A program made the position numbers and the translations under genes. Under the pieces are notes generated by a model, which had not been told where the DNA came from, ran no database searches, and was given only the letters and a program-made list of their open reading frames with translations. A stretch of DNA of 64,000 nt, from the NCBI RefSeq assembly GCF_900182835.1, contig NZ_FXUB01000003.1:62001-126000 (forward strand). Reading direction: 5' to 3'. Shown in pieces: positions 1-8,195 of the stretch. Origin of the DNA: Desulfurobacterium pacificum. Its GTDB lineage: Bacteria; Aquificota; Aquificia; Desulfurobacteriales; Desulfurobacteriaceae. The first letter of the stretch is position 1, and each line of letters starts with the position of its first letter.

Positions 1-2
1 AT

Positions 3-971
3 GGTATTGCGGTAAGTGTTAAAGTGAAAAGAGAAGAAAAAGGGCAGAGAGAGAAAGTTAAAAAGGAAGTAAAAATTAAAGCTTCTCATCAAAATTCTCA
101 GCAGGTAGCTCCGGCGATTTTTAAAGGTGAAGAGGTAAAAAAAGGGAAAAGAAAGTCTGTAGTTTTTGATAGGGTTTTGAAGGCTCCGGAAGAGAGGAAC
201 GACAGAATTTACGCAGAGATTGTTCCAAACGTTGTTTCAAAGCCTGTTGGTAATTTAAATGTTGATAAAACTCCTCTGCAATTGGAAGTTAGTTTAGAGA
301 AGAAAAGGAAAGTTAATGGTAATTATGTTGAGAATAAAAAGTTAAAACTGAAAGGTGAAAAAATTCTTTTATCGGAAAGGGCGAGAAAGGCGGTTAAGAC
401 TTTAGCTGTGAAAGAGAAAAAAGAAAAGAAAGTTGTCCGTTTGCCGTTTGATGTGAGGAATGTTAAGGAATTTGTTCTCAACGTTTCAGAAAGGGAACAG
501 GTATCGCGAATTGTTGATGCTGTCAGGCGGGATTTTTCCTTTACTTCGGTGGTTCAACATAGGAGTGAAAAAAGTGAAGTTCCTGTGATGAATAACTTTA
601 CCTCTAACTATCAAAACATTCCACTGCACGATGTGAGTAATCCTTCGTTTTCTAGTTACTCTCAGAGCGGTAATTCTAACGACCAGACTTTTACTCAAGG
701 TAAGGAAAATAATGGCTTGTTTCAGAATTTTTCTCAGTTTGAGATAAACCTTGAGCAGTTTTCAATGAAGGCTACTTATCGTACCGGTTTTATAAATCTG
801 CAGCTTAACTTTTCTAATTTATCAATGGTTGATTCGGCTTTAATAGAAGAGGTTAAAAACGTTATCCGTTCTATGAATATGGGAGGGACCTTTACGTTTA
901 AGGTAAAAGGAAAATCACTTTATTCCGGTAGGGTTGAAAAAGAAAAAGGCTCAGTAGAACTTAGAGTATAA
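3..971 (+). CDS. FliK-like flagellar hook-length control protein (5' partial, tentative)
   Basis: The frame is open from the left edge of the window. A GTG at 24 is possible but has no clear ribosome binding site, and the codons before it look coding, so the true start probably lies upstream. The first two thirds are rich in Lys/Glu and Ser/Asn and look disordered. The last 80 residues form a compact alpha/beta segment (INLQLNFSNL, then EEVKNVIRSM, then TFTFKVKGKS), which resembles the C-terminal domain of FliK. FliK measures the hook and switches the export apparatus, and its N-terminal part is normally unconserved. It sits 3 bases before the TPR gene at the head of the flagellar operon, which supports the call. 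The identification rests on pattern and position only. Confidence 0.45.
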   Translation, partial: GIAVSVKVKREEKGQREKVKKEVKIKASHQNSQQVAPAIFKGEEVKKGKRKSVVFDRVLKAPEERNDRIYAEIVPNVVSKPVGNLNVDKTPLQLEVSLEKKRKVNGNYVENKKLKLKGEKILLSERARKAVKTLAVKEKKEKKVVRLPFDVRNVKEFVLNVSEREQVSRIVDAVRRDFSFTSVVQHRSEKSEVPVMNNFTSNYQNIPLHDVSNPSFSSYSQSGNSNDQTFTQGKENNGLFQNFSQFEINLEQFSMKATYRTGFINLQLNFSNLSMVDSALIEEVKNVIRSMNMGGTFTFKVKGKSLYSGRVEKEKGSVELRV

Positions 972-974
972 AAG

Positions 975-2924
975 ATGAGAGCGCTGCTGTTAGTATTGGT
1001 GTTTTTTTCGTTTTTTTTACCGCTGCAAGGATTTGCCAAACTTGAAAAAGGTTCTTCCTTGAATCTTGAAAGAGAAAAGATTCTGTTTCAAAGGGGATTG
1101 AGGCAGTTTAAAATAGGCTCTTATTCAACTGCTCTTGAGTATTTTCTCAAAGCTTTAAAGCCTAACTCTCCGTATTACAGGAAAGCTCTTTTAATGCTTG
1201 CCAAAACCTACTACGCTATAGGTAGGAAAACGGGGGAGAAAAAATATCTGTGGCAGGCACTTAATTATATTCAGCTTTACTTCATTACTTTTAAAGAAGA
1301 TGAGCAGCTTCCTTGGGACTACTATTACACTAAAGCGAAGATTTATGAATCTTTGGGTTTCTATGAGCAGGCTTTAGCCCTTTATAGGGTTGCTTTTTTG
1401 GCTGCGAAGACCGAGGATGAAAAGATAAAAACAACGGTGGGGATTATAAGAACAGCGGTGTGGATAAGAAGACCCGATATGGCAGATGAGTATTACATAC
1501 TTATATCCACTTCTAATTTCATAACGCCGCAGGAAGATAAAGAATTGGAGTTTGTACGTGGTTTAATGCTGTTTAGCAAGGGAAGGTATAAAGAAGCTCT
1601 GCCGTTTTTCTTTAAAGTTTATAGGCAGTATGAAAATTATTTAATAGATAATCCGGAGTATTACTATTACGTAGCCGAAAACGTTTATAGAACCGGAAAT
1701 TTAAAGTTAGCAGAGCAGCTTTTTAGAAGGATAGTAAGTCTTACTAAAGACCCTTTGGTTGTGAGGAAGTCTATTTTAAGGTTGGGGGATATTGAACTTA
1801 GGAGGGGAAATAGGAAGTTAGCTTTTGTTTACTACTATTCGGTGATTAGAGATTATCCTGAAACGCAGGAAGCTCAGGTTGCTCGTCTGAAGATAATTCC
1901 TATGATGAAGTATCCAGAGATTAAGTACAGGACGGAGCTTACGAAAGATAAAGCATTTAAAGACCCTATAAAGTATGTGGCTCAAATTTTAGTAAATTAT
2001 AGAACTACTTACGTAGGAGTTTACGCTCTTGCAGATTTGGGATATCTGGTTTTCAAAATAGGTTCTCCAGAAAGCGTTTTTAAAAGACTTACATGGGAAG
2101 TTTCTCTTATTTTTCCTCAACAGGTAAAGTATGAGCAAGCGGAGTTTTTCCGCTCTTTGTGGTCGCCATATTTGTTGTCTCTTCCTGCTGAAAAGATGTG
2201 TGAACTTTATAGGTCTAATCCTGAGTTTTTCCAGAGTATTTTTAGCAGACAGGTTCTTTTGAAAGTAGCTTCAGACCTTAAGATGTGTAATATGAGGAGA
2301 CTACGAATAAAGCTTTTAGAGTTTATGATTAAAAAGTGGAATACCGATGAGGACATAATATTAATGGCTAAGGCTTTGTATGATAGCAGGGAGTTTGAGG
2401 ATGCTCTTCGTTTTCTGAGCAAGGTTAAAGATAAGCACAGGTGTGATTATTGGAAGTTGGTTTATGAGATTTCCATTTTTCTTCCTGAAAAGAGACGTAG
2501 TAATTTAAAGCCGTTGGAAACAGCTTGCAGAAGTGAGGATTTAACGGTTACTGCAATTAAAATCTACTATTTATCCGCAAATGGAAAACTTGAGAATGCT
2601 TTTAATCTTTTAAAAAGTAATGTAGAAACTATAGTAAAAGAGTATAATAAATCAGCGGTTGTTAAGGCAGCAGTTGATAAGTTTTTGGATGTGGCTCTGT
2701 TAAGAGGGAATTATGGTTTTTCTTACGCTCTCTCCAAGTGGTTGTTGGAAGGAGGGGAAAAGGATTGCTATACTTATAGTTACTTTACCATCTCTTCTGT
2801 GAGGTTGGGTAGGATTAAGGAAGCAAAAAGCGTTTTGCCTGATTTGAAATTATGTAAGGACGACTTTGCGAAGCTTGCAGAGATTGTTTATCAGGATGCT
2901 GTGATGCAGGAGGAGTTGAGATGA
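975..2924 (+). CDS. Secreted TPR-repeat protein at head of flagellar operon
   Basis: A 649-residue protein with a clear N-terminal signal sequence (residues 1-21, hydrophobic core LLLVLVFFSFFLPL, cleavage likely after GFA). Many helical repeats follow, for example YSTALEYFLKAL, YKEALPFFFKVY, LKLAEQLFRRIV and RKLAFVYYYSVI, typical of tetratricopeptide repeats used for protein-protein contacts. It should be periplasmic or anchored to the envelope. Its stop overlaps the flgB start (ATGA), so it is translationally coupled to the rod genes. A role in assembly or anchoring of the flagellar basal body is inferred from position; no named family is recognised. Confidence 0.75.
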   Translation: MRALLLVLVFFSFFLPLQGFAKLEKGSSLNLEREKILFQRGLRQFKIGSYSTALEYFLKALKPNSPYYRKALLMLAKTYYAIGRKTGEKKYLWQALNYIQLYFITFKEDEQLPWDYYYTKAKIYESLGFYEQALALYRVAFLAAKTEDEKIKTTVGIIRTAVWIRRPDMADEYYILISTSNFITPQEDKELEFVRGLMLFSKGRYKEALPFFFKVYRQYENYLIDNPEYYYYVAENVYRTGNLKLAEQLFRRIVSLTKDPLVVRKSILRLGDIELRRGNRKLAFVYYYSVIRDYPETQEAQVARLKIIPMMKYPEIKYRTELTKDKAFKDPIKYVAQILVNYRTTYVGVYALADLGYLVFKIGSPESVFKRLTWEVSLIFPQQVKYEQAEFFRSLWSPYLLSLPAEKMCELYRSNPEFFQSIFSRQVLLKVASDLKMCNMRRLRIKLLEFMIKKWNTDEDIILMAKALYDSREFEDALRFLSKVKDKHRCDYWKLVYEISIFLPEKRRSNLKPLETACRSEDLTVTAIKIYYLSANGKLENAFNLLKSNVETIVKEYNKSAVVKAAVDKFLDVALLRGNYGFSYALSKWLLEGGEKDCYTYSYFTISSVRLGRIKEAKSVLPDLKLCKDDFAKLAEIVYQDAVMQEELR

Positions 2925-3292
2925 AAGGGGTGTTTGGGGAGGTGGATTTTTTAGAAAAGTGGTCTTCTTTTTATTTTGATAGGTCTAAGGTTATACAGAG
3001 TAATATTGCTAATGTTGATACACCTTTTTATAAACCCAAAGATTTGGTCTTTGAGAGAGAACTTGAGCGTTCTATCCCTCTTAAAAAAACAGACCCGAAA
3101 CATATTGACCCTTCTGCTGAGGAAAAATTGAAAGAAGTTGAAGTTCAAGATGTTAGCGGTTATGATGGGAATAAAGTTAATTTAGATAAAGAACTGGGAA
3201 AGTTGGCTGAGACTGCAATAATGGTAAGGACTTTAAATGAAATTATTCGTAAAGAGATGGGAAAGCTTAAGCTGAGCATTCAAGGGAGGTAG
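2921..3292 (+). CDS. flgB: Flagellar basal-body rod protein FlgB
   Basis: A 123-residue proximal rod subunit. The N-terminal flagellar rod motif is visible around residues 22-40 (QSNIANVDTPFYKPKDLVF), matching the conserved N-x-AN-x-DTP-x-Y/F-K signature. A heptad-rich C-terminal helix (LNEIIRKEMGKLKLSIQ) would pack in the axial coiled coil. The length is normal for FlgB. A GGAGG site precedes the ATG, which overlaps the stop of the TPR gene. It is followed 2 bases later by flgC, the usual order. Confidence 0.96.
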   Translation: MKGVFGEVDFLEKWSSFYFDRSKVIQSNIANVDTPFYKPKDLVFERELERSIPLKKTDPKHIDPSAEEKLKEVEVQDVSGYDGNKVNLDKELGKLAETAIMVRTLNEIIRKEMGKLKLSIQGR

Positions 3293-3294
3293 TT

Positions 3295-3702
3295 GTGATA
3301 TTTAAAGGGCTTGAGATATCCCTTACAGGTATGATAGCTCAAAGGGTTAGGATGGATATTCATTCCAGTAACCTTGCAAATGCGAATTCCCTTGATGAAA
3401 ACGGACAGCCGTACAGACGAAAAATACCTATTTTTGAGGCTGTTTTGCAGAAAGAGGGTAATCTATCCTTTTATGAAGTTAGGGTAAAGGAAATAACAGA
3501 AGACCCATCTCCGTTCAAAATGAAGTATGACCCTACAAATCCTCTAGCAGATAAGAACGGATACGTTAAGCTTCCTAACGTTGACCCGCTAAAGGAGATG
3601 GTTGATATGATGTCTGCAATGAGGAGTTACGAAGCTAACCTTACTGCTTTCAATACTTGCAAGAACGAGATTTTGAATACCGTGGATATACTCAAAGCTT
3701 AA
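3295..3702 (+). CDS. flgC: Flagellar basal-body rod protein FlgC
   Basis: A 135-residue proximal rod protein that starts with GTG just after a GGGAGG site in the end of flgB. The N-terminal rod signature is present (RMDIHSSNLANANSLDENG), as is the conserved FlgC middle segment NPLADKNGYVKLPNV. The C-terminal helix MVDMMSAMRSYEANLTAF is characteristic of axial flagellar proteins. It lies in canonical flgB-flgC-fliE order and length is normal. Confidence 0.97.
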   Translation: MIFKGLEISLTGMIAQRVRMDIHSSNLANANSLDENGQPYRRKIPIFEAVLQKEGNLSFYEVRVKEITEDPSPFKMKYDPTNPLADKNGYVKLPNVDPLKEMVDMMSAMRSYEANLTAFNTCKNEILNTVDILKA

Positions 3703-3718
3703 TTGAGGGAGATTTGTT

Positions 3719-4006
3719 ATGAAAGTTGGTTTTGAAGTGAAGGCTCCTGCTGTTTTGAGTTTGGGTGAGAAGAGAGAGGATAGAGATAAGGGATTTGTTG
3801 AGGTTTTTGAGGATTTTCTTAAAGATGTAAACAACGACCAGTTAGAAGCAAGAGCTGTAGAAAAAGAGTTGGCATCGGGGAAAGTGGAGAACTTGCAGCA
3901 GGCTATATACACCATTGAGAAAGCTGATATTTCTCTTCGTTTACTTGTTGAAATAAGGAATAAAGCTGTTGAGAGTTATCAAGAAATAATGAGAATGCAG
4001 GTTTAA
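3719..4006 (+). CDS. fliE: Flagellar hook-basal body protein FliE
   Basis: A 95-residue protein, the usual FliE size, thought to join the MS ring to the rod. The FliE-typical segments are visible: an N-terminal variable part, FEDFLKDVNNDQLEARAVEK in the middle, then DISLRLLVEIRNKAVESYQE and a terminal EIMRMQV. The start has a GGGAGA site 8 bases upstream. It lies between flgC and fliF as in most bacteria. Confidence 0.95.
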   Translation: MKVGFEVKAPAVLSLGEKREDRDKGFVEVFEDFLKDVNNDQLEARAVEKELASGKVENLQQAIYTIEKADISLRLLVEIRNKAVESYQEIMRMQV

Positions 4007-4022
4007 GGTAAGAGGTTAATAG

Positions 4023-5618
4023 GTGAACCTTGAAGAGATAAAGACAAAAGTAGAGAAATTCTTGAGAGAGAAGGCTACTCCTAAAAATATAGTGATAATT
4101 ATTTCCCTTTTAGCGATTCTTTCTTTTTCAACAATAGTTTTGGTGAAGAAAGGAGAGGGAGATTATGCTGTTCTTTATACGCATTTAAATCCTGACGATG
4201 CTGGTGCTATTCTTTCCGTTCTCCAGCAGGAAAAGATACCGTATAAGGTGGTTGGTGACGGTAGTATTATTTTAGTTCCCAAAGATAAAGTTTATGAAGT
4301 CAGATTAAAGTTGGCAGCTAAGGGTTTACCTCACGGTAAAGTTGTAGGTTTTGAGATATTTGATGAACCTAAGTTGGGTATTACGCAGTTTCAAGAACAC
4401 GTTGAATACTTGCGGGCGTTGGAGGGGGAGCTTGAAAGGACCATAAAGCAGATTGATGCTGTTAAGAATGTTAGAGTGAATATAGCTCTTCCTAAGGATT
4501 CCATATTTGTTAGGGAAGAGCAAGAACCAAAAGCTTCAGTTTTGGTTCAGCTGTGGGATGGCATGGATTTAACGCCAGAACAGGTTAAGGCTATTGTTTT
4601 TTTGGTTTCTCATGCTGTTCCCGGTTTGAAACCTGAGAACGTAACGGTGGTTGACAATAGGGGAAGGGTCTTAAGCGATATTTTGCAGGAGGAAAAGGAC
4701 AATTTAGGGACTTCAAAAGAGTTAGAAATTAAGCAGAAGCTTGAAAGGGAGATTCAAAGGAAAGTCCAGTCAATGCTCTCTCAGGTTTTAGGTGGGGGAA
4801 GGGTTGTTGTAAGAGCTTCTGTTGAAGTTGAGACTGGAAAGGTGGAAACGCAGAAGGAGATTTACGACCCGGATAAAACGGCTGTTGTAAGTCAGCGGAA
4901 GATACAGGAAAAAGAAACGGGAATAGAGAAGAAGCAGCAAGGAGTTCCAGGGACTTCAACGAACGTTCCTCCTGTTGTTAATTTGAATGGAGGGAACCAG
5001 GTAACTACTAAAGAAAAGAAGGATGTAACTACGAACTATGACGTTTCTAAAACGATTGAGAAGTCTGTAACTCCTGTGTTTAAGATAAAGAGGATTACTG
5101 TTGCTGTTTTGGTTGATGGTAAATATCAGAAAGAGAAAGATAAAAACGGCAACGAGATAATAAAGTTCGTTCCGCGCTCTCCGGAAGAGATAAAAACTTA
5201 CGAGGATATAGTTAAGAGCGCTATCGGTTACGACCCTAAGAGAGGAGATAGAGTAACGGTAGCGAGCGTTCCGTTTGAAGCGAGGGAGCTGTTTAAATCT
5301 ACAGAAACAGGGAAGCAGATACCTTGGTACTACTATTTAATAGCTGCTTTAGGAGTTATGGGACTTGCTTCTGTAGTTCTTATAAAAGTTCTAAAAGGTA
5401 AGAAAGCTCCGCTGGAAGAAAGTGAAGGTGGAATGGGAGTTCCAGAAGCTGTTTTGGCTGAAATGAAAGCGAGAGCTGAGCATAGAGCGGAGCTTGAAGA
5501 GATTAAGATAGAGCAGGACCCTATTTATTTGAAAATAGTGGAAATTGCGCGGGATTATCCGGAGCTCATATCTAATATAGTTAGTAAGTGGATAAAAGAG
5601 GAAGGTCTGACTAAATGA
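4023..5618 (+). CDS. fliF: Flagellar M-ring protein FliF
   Basis: A 531-residue inner-membrane MS-ring protein starting with GTG after an AGAGGT site. The first membrane helix lies at about residues 22-40 (IVIIISLLAILSFSTIVLV) and the second near 436-456 (YYYLIAALGVMGLASVVLI). Between them are the ring-building motifs (YTHLNPDDAGAILSVLQ, LEGELERTIKQIDAVKNVRV) and the extended periplasmic loop. The short cytoplasmic tail (DYPELISNIVSKWIKEEG) should bind FliG. fliG, which normally follows fliF, is missing here: fliH overlaps fliF directly by 4 bases. Confidence 0.97.
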   Translation: MNLEEIKTKVEKFLREKATPKNIVIIISLLAILSFSTIVLVKKGEGDYAVLYTHLNPDDAGAILSVLQQEKIPYKVVGDGSIILVPKDKVYEVRLKLAAKGLPHGKVVGFEIFDEPKLGITQFQEHVEYLRALEGELERTIKQIDAVKNVRVNIALPKDSIFVREEQEPKASVLVQLWDGMDLTPEQVKAIVFLVSHAVPGLKPENVTVVDNRGRVLSDILQEEKDNLGTSKELEIKQKLEREIQRKVQSMLSQVLGGGRVVVRASVEVETGKVETQKEIYDPDKTAVVSQRKIQEKETGIEKKQQGVPGTSTNVPPVVNLNGGNQVTTKEKKDVTTNYDVSKTIEKSVTPVFKIKRITVAVLVDGKYQKEKDKNGNEIIKFVPRSPEEIKTYEDIVKSAIGYDPKRGDRVTVASVPFEARELFKSTETGKQIPWYYYLIAALGVMGLASVVLIKVLKGKKAPLEESEGGMGVPEAVLAEMKARAEHRAELEEIKIEQDPIYLKIVEIARDYPELISNIVSKWIKEEGLTK

Positions 5619-6262
5619 TAGATATAGAGGATTTTACTCCTCTTGTTTCAGGTCCTGAGGAGAAGGAAGAGGGTGATAAATCGGTAGATGATGTTGTAAG
5701 GGAGTACAACGCAAAATTATTAAAAATAAAAAAGGAGTACGAAGAGCTGCTAAAGAAAGAGAAAGAAAACGCTTTCAGGGAGGGTTTCCAAAAAGGATTT
5801 GAAAAAGCGAAAGAGCAATTACAGGAAGAGTTTTCTTTAAAACTTTCGCAGGTAGAAAAGGAATATGAAGGAAAGTTGAGGTCGTTAGAATTTGACCTTT
5901 CAGCTTTTGAGAGAGAGTTAAAGAACAAAGAGAGAGAAGTAGTGAAAAAGTTAGAGAAATTGTTCCTTTCTGCTGTCTCAGAAATTTTAGAATTTCTTTA
6001 TATTAGCCCAACCAATGCTGAGTACGTTGTGGATAAGATAAAAGAGGTTGTTGATGAGTTTTCGCGGGAGAATTTGGTTTCTATAGAGGTGGGAAAGGGT
6101 TTAGCGCCCTTTATTAAGGGAGATAATGTGACGATTAATGAAGAGTTGGGTAAGGGGGATTTTAGAATTAATTTTGAGCTGTTTTCTATAGAGTCTTCTT
6201 TGAAAGAAAAGTTGGAACTTTTGAGGGAAGAGTTTGAAAGAGAGATTAAGAAGTCTTCCTAA
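5615..6262 (+). CDS. fliH: Flagellar export ATPase regulator FliH
   Basis: A 215-residue protein with a long charged coiled coil (about residues 25-125, including FREGFQKGFEKAKEQLQEEF, the Gly-spaced helix typical of FliH and V/A-ATPase stalks). A smaller C-terminal alpha/beta domain follows (VDKIKEVVDEF, GDFRINFELFSIES). FliH holds the FliI ATPase and docks it at the export gate. It is placed directly before fliI, whose TTG start lies inside its 3' end (29-base overlap). The sequence is divergent, so the call leans partly on context. Confidence 0.85.
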   Translation: MIDIEDFTPLVSGPEEKEEGDKSVDDVVREYNAKLLKIKKEYEELLKKEKENAFREGFQKGFEKAKEQLQEEFSLKLSQVEKEYEGKLRSLEFDLSAFERELKNKEREVVKKLEKLFLSAVSEILEFLYISPTNAEYVVDKIKEVVDEFSRENLVSIEVGKGLAPFIKGDNVTINEELGKGDFRINFELFSIESSLKEKLELLREEFEREIKKSS

Positions 6263-7550
6263 GTATAAGGTAATAGGGCGCGTTTCTGGGGTTAAAGGTA
6301 ACGTTGTTGAGGCAACGCTTCCGAAGGTGCATATTGGGGATTTTTGCACGATAGATTCTTCAATTGAAGCTGAAGTTGTAGGGTTTAAAGATGGAAAGAC
6401 GTTGCTTATGGCTTATAGTGATACTACGGGAATAAGTCTTGGAAGTAGAATTGAATCCAAAATAGCTGGGTTGAAGATAGGGGTTTCCAAAGATTTGTTG
6501 GGTTTGATTCTTGACCCTTTTGGAAATCCTTTGAATGCAGAGAAATTTGTTCCTACCGATTTTGTTCCTTTGAAAGCGGAACCTATCAATCCTTTAAAAA
6601 GGGATAGGATAAAGGAACCTTTGGACTTGGGAGTAAGGGCTATTAATGGGCTTTTGACTATAGGGAAGGGGCAGAGGGTGGGGATTTTTTCAGGTGCAGG
6701 AGTTGGTAAAAGTACTCTTTTAGGGATGGTTTCAAGGTATACTGATGCTGATGTTAACGTTGTTGCTCTGATAGGTGAGAGAGGAAGGGAGGTAAGGGAG
6801 TTTATAGAGGATAATCTAAAAAATGGTTTGGAAAAATCTGTTGTAGTTGTAGCTACTTCTGATATGCCCCCTCTTGCTAAGGTAAGGGCTGCATTCACTG
6901 CCTGTGCTATAGCGGAGTATTTCTCTGATATGGGAAAAAATGTGTTGTTGCTTATAGATTCTTTAACAAGGTTTGCTATGGCACAGAGGGAAATTGGACT
7001 TGCTGTAGGAGAACCTCCAACTTCAAAAGGTTATACGCCTTCAGTTTTTACTCTGATGGCGAAATTGGTAGAGAGAGCAGGGAATTTTTTGGGCGGTGGA
7101 AGTATAACGGGTATTTATACTGTTTTAGTTGAGGGAGATGATATATCCATGGACCCAGTTGCTGATGCGGCGGTGGGCTTTTTGGATGGACATATTGTTC
7201 TTTCACGAGAGCTTGCCAATAGAAGGTTATATCCTGCAATAGATATAGTCAGAAGTATAAGCCGTTTGACTCCTCAAATTGTTTCTGAAGAAATACTGGA
7301 ATTTCAATCAATAGTTATGGATGTTGAGAGTACGTACAAAGAGAATAGCGATGTTATTACTTTGGGCTTGTACAAAAGAGGTACTTCCCCCAAGATAGAT
7401 TTGGCTATAGATGCTCACGAAAAGATTGAAAATTTTATAAGGCAAAAGGTTGACGAGAAGATTGATTTGTATAGAAGTTTTGAAGATTTGAGAGGTTTGG
7501 TAGAATATATAAAAGTTCAGGGAGAACGCTATGGCTATAGATGGGATTAA
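6234..7550 (+). CDS. fliI: Flagellum-specific ATPase FliI
   Basis: A 438-residue type III export ATPase of the F1-beta/Rho fold. The Walker A motif is GAGVGKST near residue 152; GERGREVREF and the Walker B stretch VLLLIDSLTRFAMAQREIGL follow, with the FliI signature AVGEPPTSKGYTPSVF. It powers unfolding and loading of export substrates with FliH and FliJ. The TTG start at 6234 has a GGGAAG site inside fliH; no better start exists downstream without losing the N-terminal beta domain. The usual neighbour fliJ is not next to it; a FliJ-like gene lies at 14.05-14.47 kb on the other strand. Confidence 0.97.
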   Translation: MKERLRSLPKYKVIGRVSGVKGNVVEATLPKVHIGDFCTIDSSIEAEVVGFKDGKTLLMAYSDTTGISLGSRIESKIAGLKIGVSKDLLGLILDPFGNPLNAEKFVPTDFVPLKAEPINPLKRDRIKEPLDLGVRAINGLLTIGKGQRVGIFSGAGVGKSTLLGMVSRYTDADVNVVALIGERGREVREFIEDNLKNGLEKSVVVVATSDMPPLAKVRAAFTACAIAEYFSDMGKNVLLLIDSLTRFAMAQREIGLAVGEPPTSKGYTPSVFTLMAKLVERAGNFLGGGSITGIYTVLVEGDDISMDPVADAAVGFLDGHIVLSRELANRRLYPAIDIVRSISRLTPQIVSEEILEFQSIVMDVESTYKENSDVITLGLYKRGTSPKIDLAIDAHEKIENFIRQKVDEKIDLYRSFEDLRGLVEYIKVQGERYGYRWD

Positions 7551-8193
7551 TGAAAATATTTTTTATTCTTCAGACCAAGAACCTAAAGTGGTTGATGCCA
7601 ACTATGATAATTCCCAAATGTCACAGTCTGATTTCTTAAAGGTTCTTCTTACCGACCTCCAGTGGCAGGACCCCTTACAGGCGGAAGATATCAGTGATTT
7701 TATTAACAATACTGTCAAATTGCGCGAAATGGAGGTTCTTGATAAGTTTGAAACATCTGTGGACAGTTTTGTTTCTTCTATCCAGTCGCAAACGCTGTTT
7801 TACGCTTCTTCTTTTATAGGAAAGACAGTGGAGTATGAGGGGAACCAAACTTATGTAAAAGATGGAAAGGGATACGCTTCTTTTGTTTTATCCCAACCTG
7901 CCGATTTAGTTAAGGTTACTGTTTACGATTCTTCCGGTAACGTTGTGGAAGAGAAAACCTTTAACAACCTTCAGGCTGAACAGGAATATCCGATAGAGAT
8001 AGACAACCCTGCGCTTCCTGATGGCTACTATACCGTTGATGTAGAAGCTTACAATGGAAATGATAAAGTTGATGTAACGGTTAATAGTTATGCCTATGTA
8101 AAAGAAGTGAAAAAGGAAGATGATGGAAAAGTTTATGTTATTACGGATGTCTCATCAATTCCTCTTGATAAAATTGTTGGGGTAGGAGGTTAA
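7531..8193 (+). CDS. flgD: Flagellar hook assembly protein FlgD
   Basis: A 220-residue hook-capping protein. The conserved N-terminal block is clear (SQSDFLKVLLTDLQWQDPLQ, then the MEVLDKFETSV helix), where FlgD recruits hook subunits. The rest is a beta-rich FlgD Ig/Tudor module, including VTVYDSSGNVVEEKTF and LPDGYYTVDVEAYNG. The start overlaps the end of fliI by 20 bases and has a GGGAGA site. flgE follows 2 bases later, as expected for the scaffold and its substrate. Confidence 0.95.
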   Translation: MAIDGINENIFYSSDQEPKVVDANYDNSQMSQSDFLKVLLTDLQWQDPLQAEDISDFINNTVKLREMEVLDKFETSVDSFVSSIQSQTLFYASSFIGKTVEYEGNQTYVKDGKGYASFVLSQPADLVKVTVYDSSGNVVEEKTFNNLQAEQEYPIEIDNPALPDGYYTVDVEAYNGNDKVDVTVNSYAYVKEVKKEDDGKVYVITDVSSIPLDKIVGVGG

Positions 8194-8195
8194 TC

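Noticed and set aside
6413-6898. 161-residue minus-strand frame inside fliI
   Set aside because: Antisense shadow of a strongly conserved ATPase with low-complexity translation.
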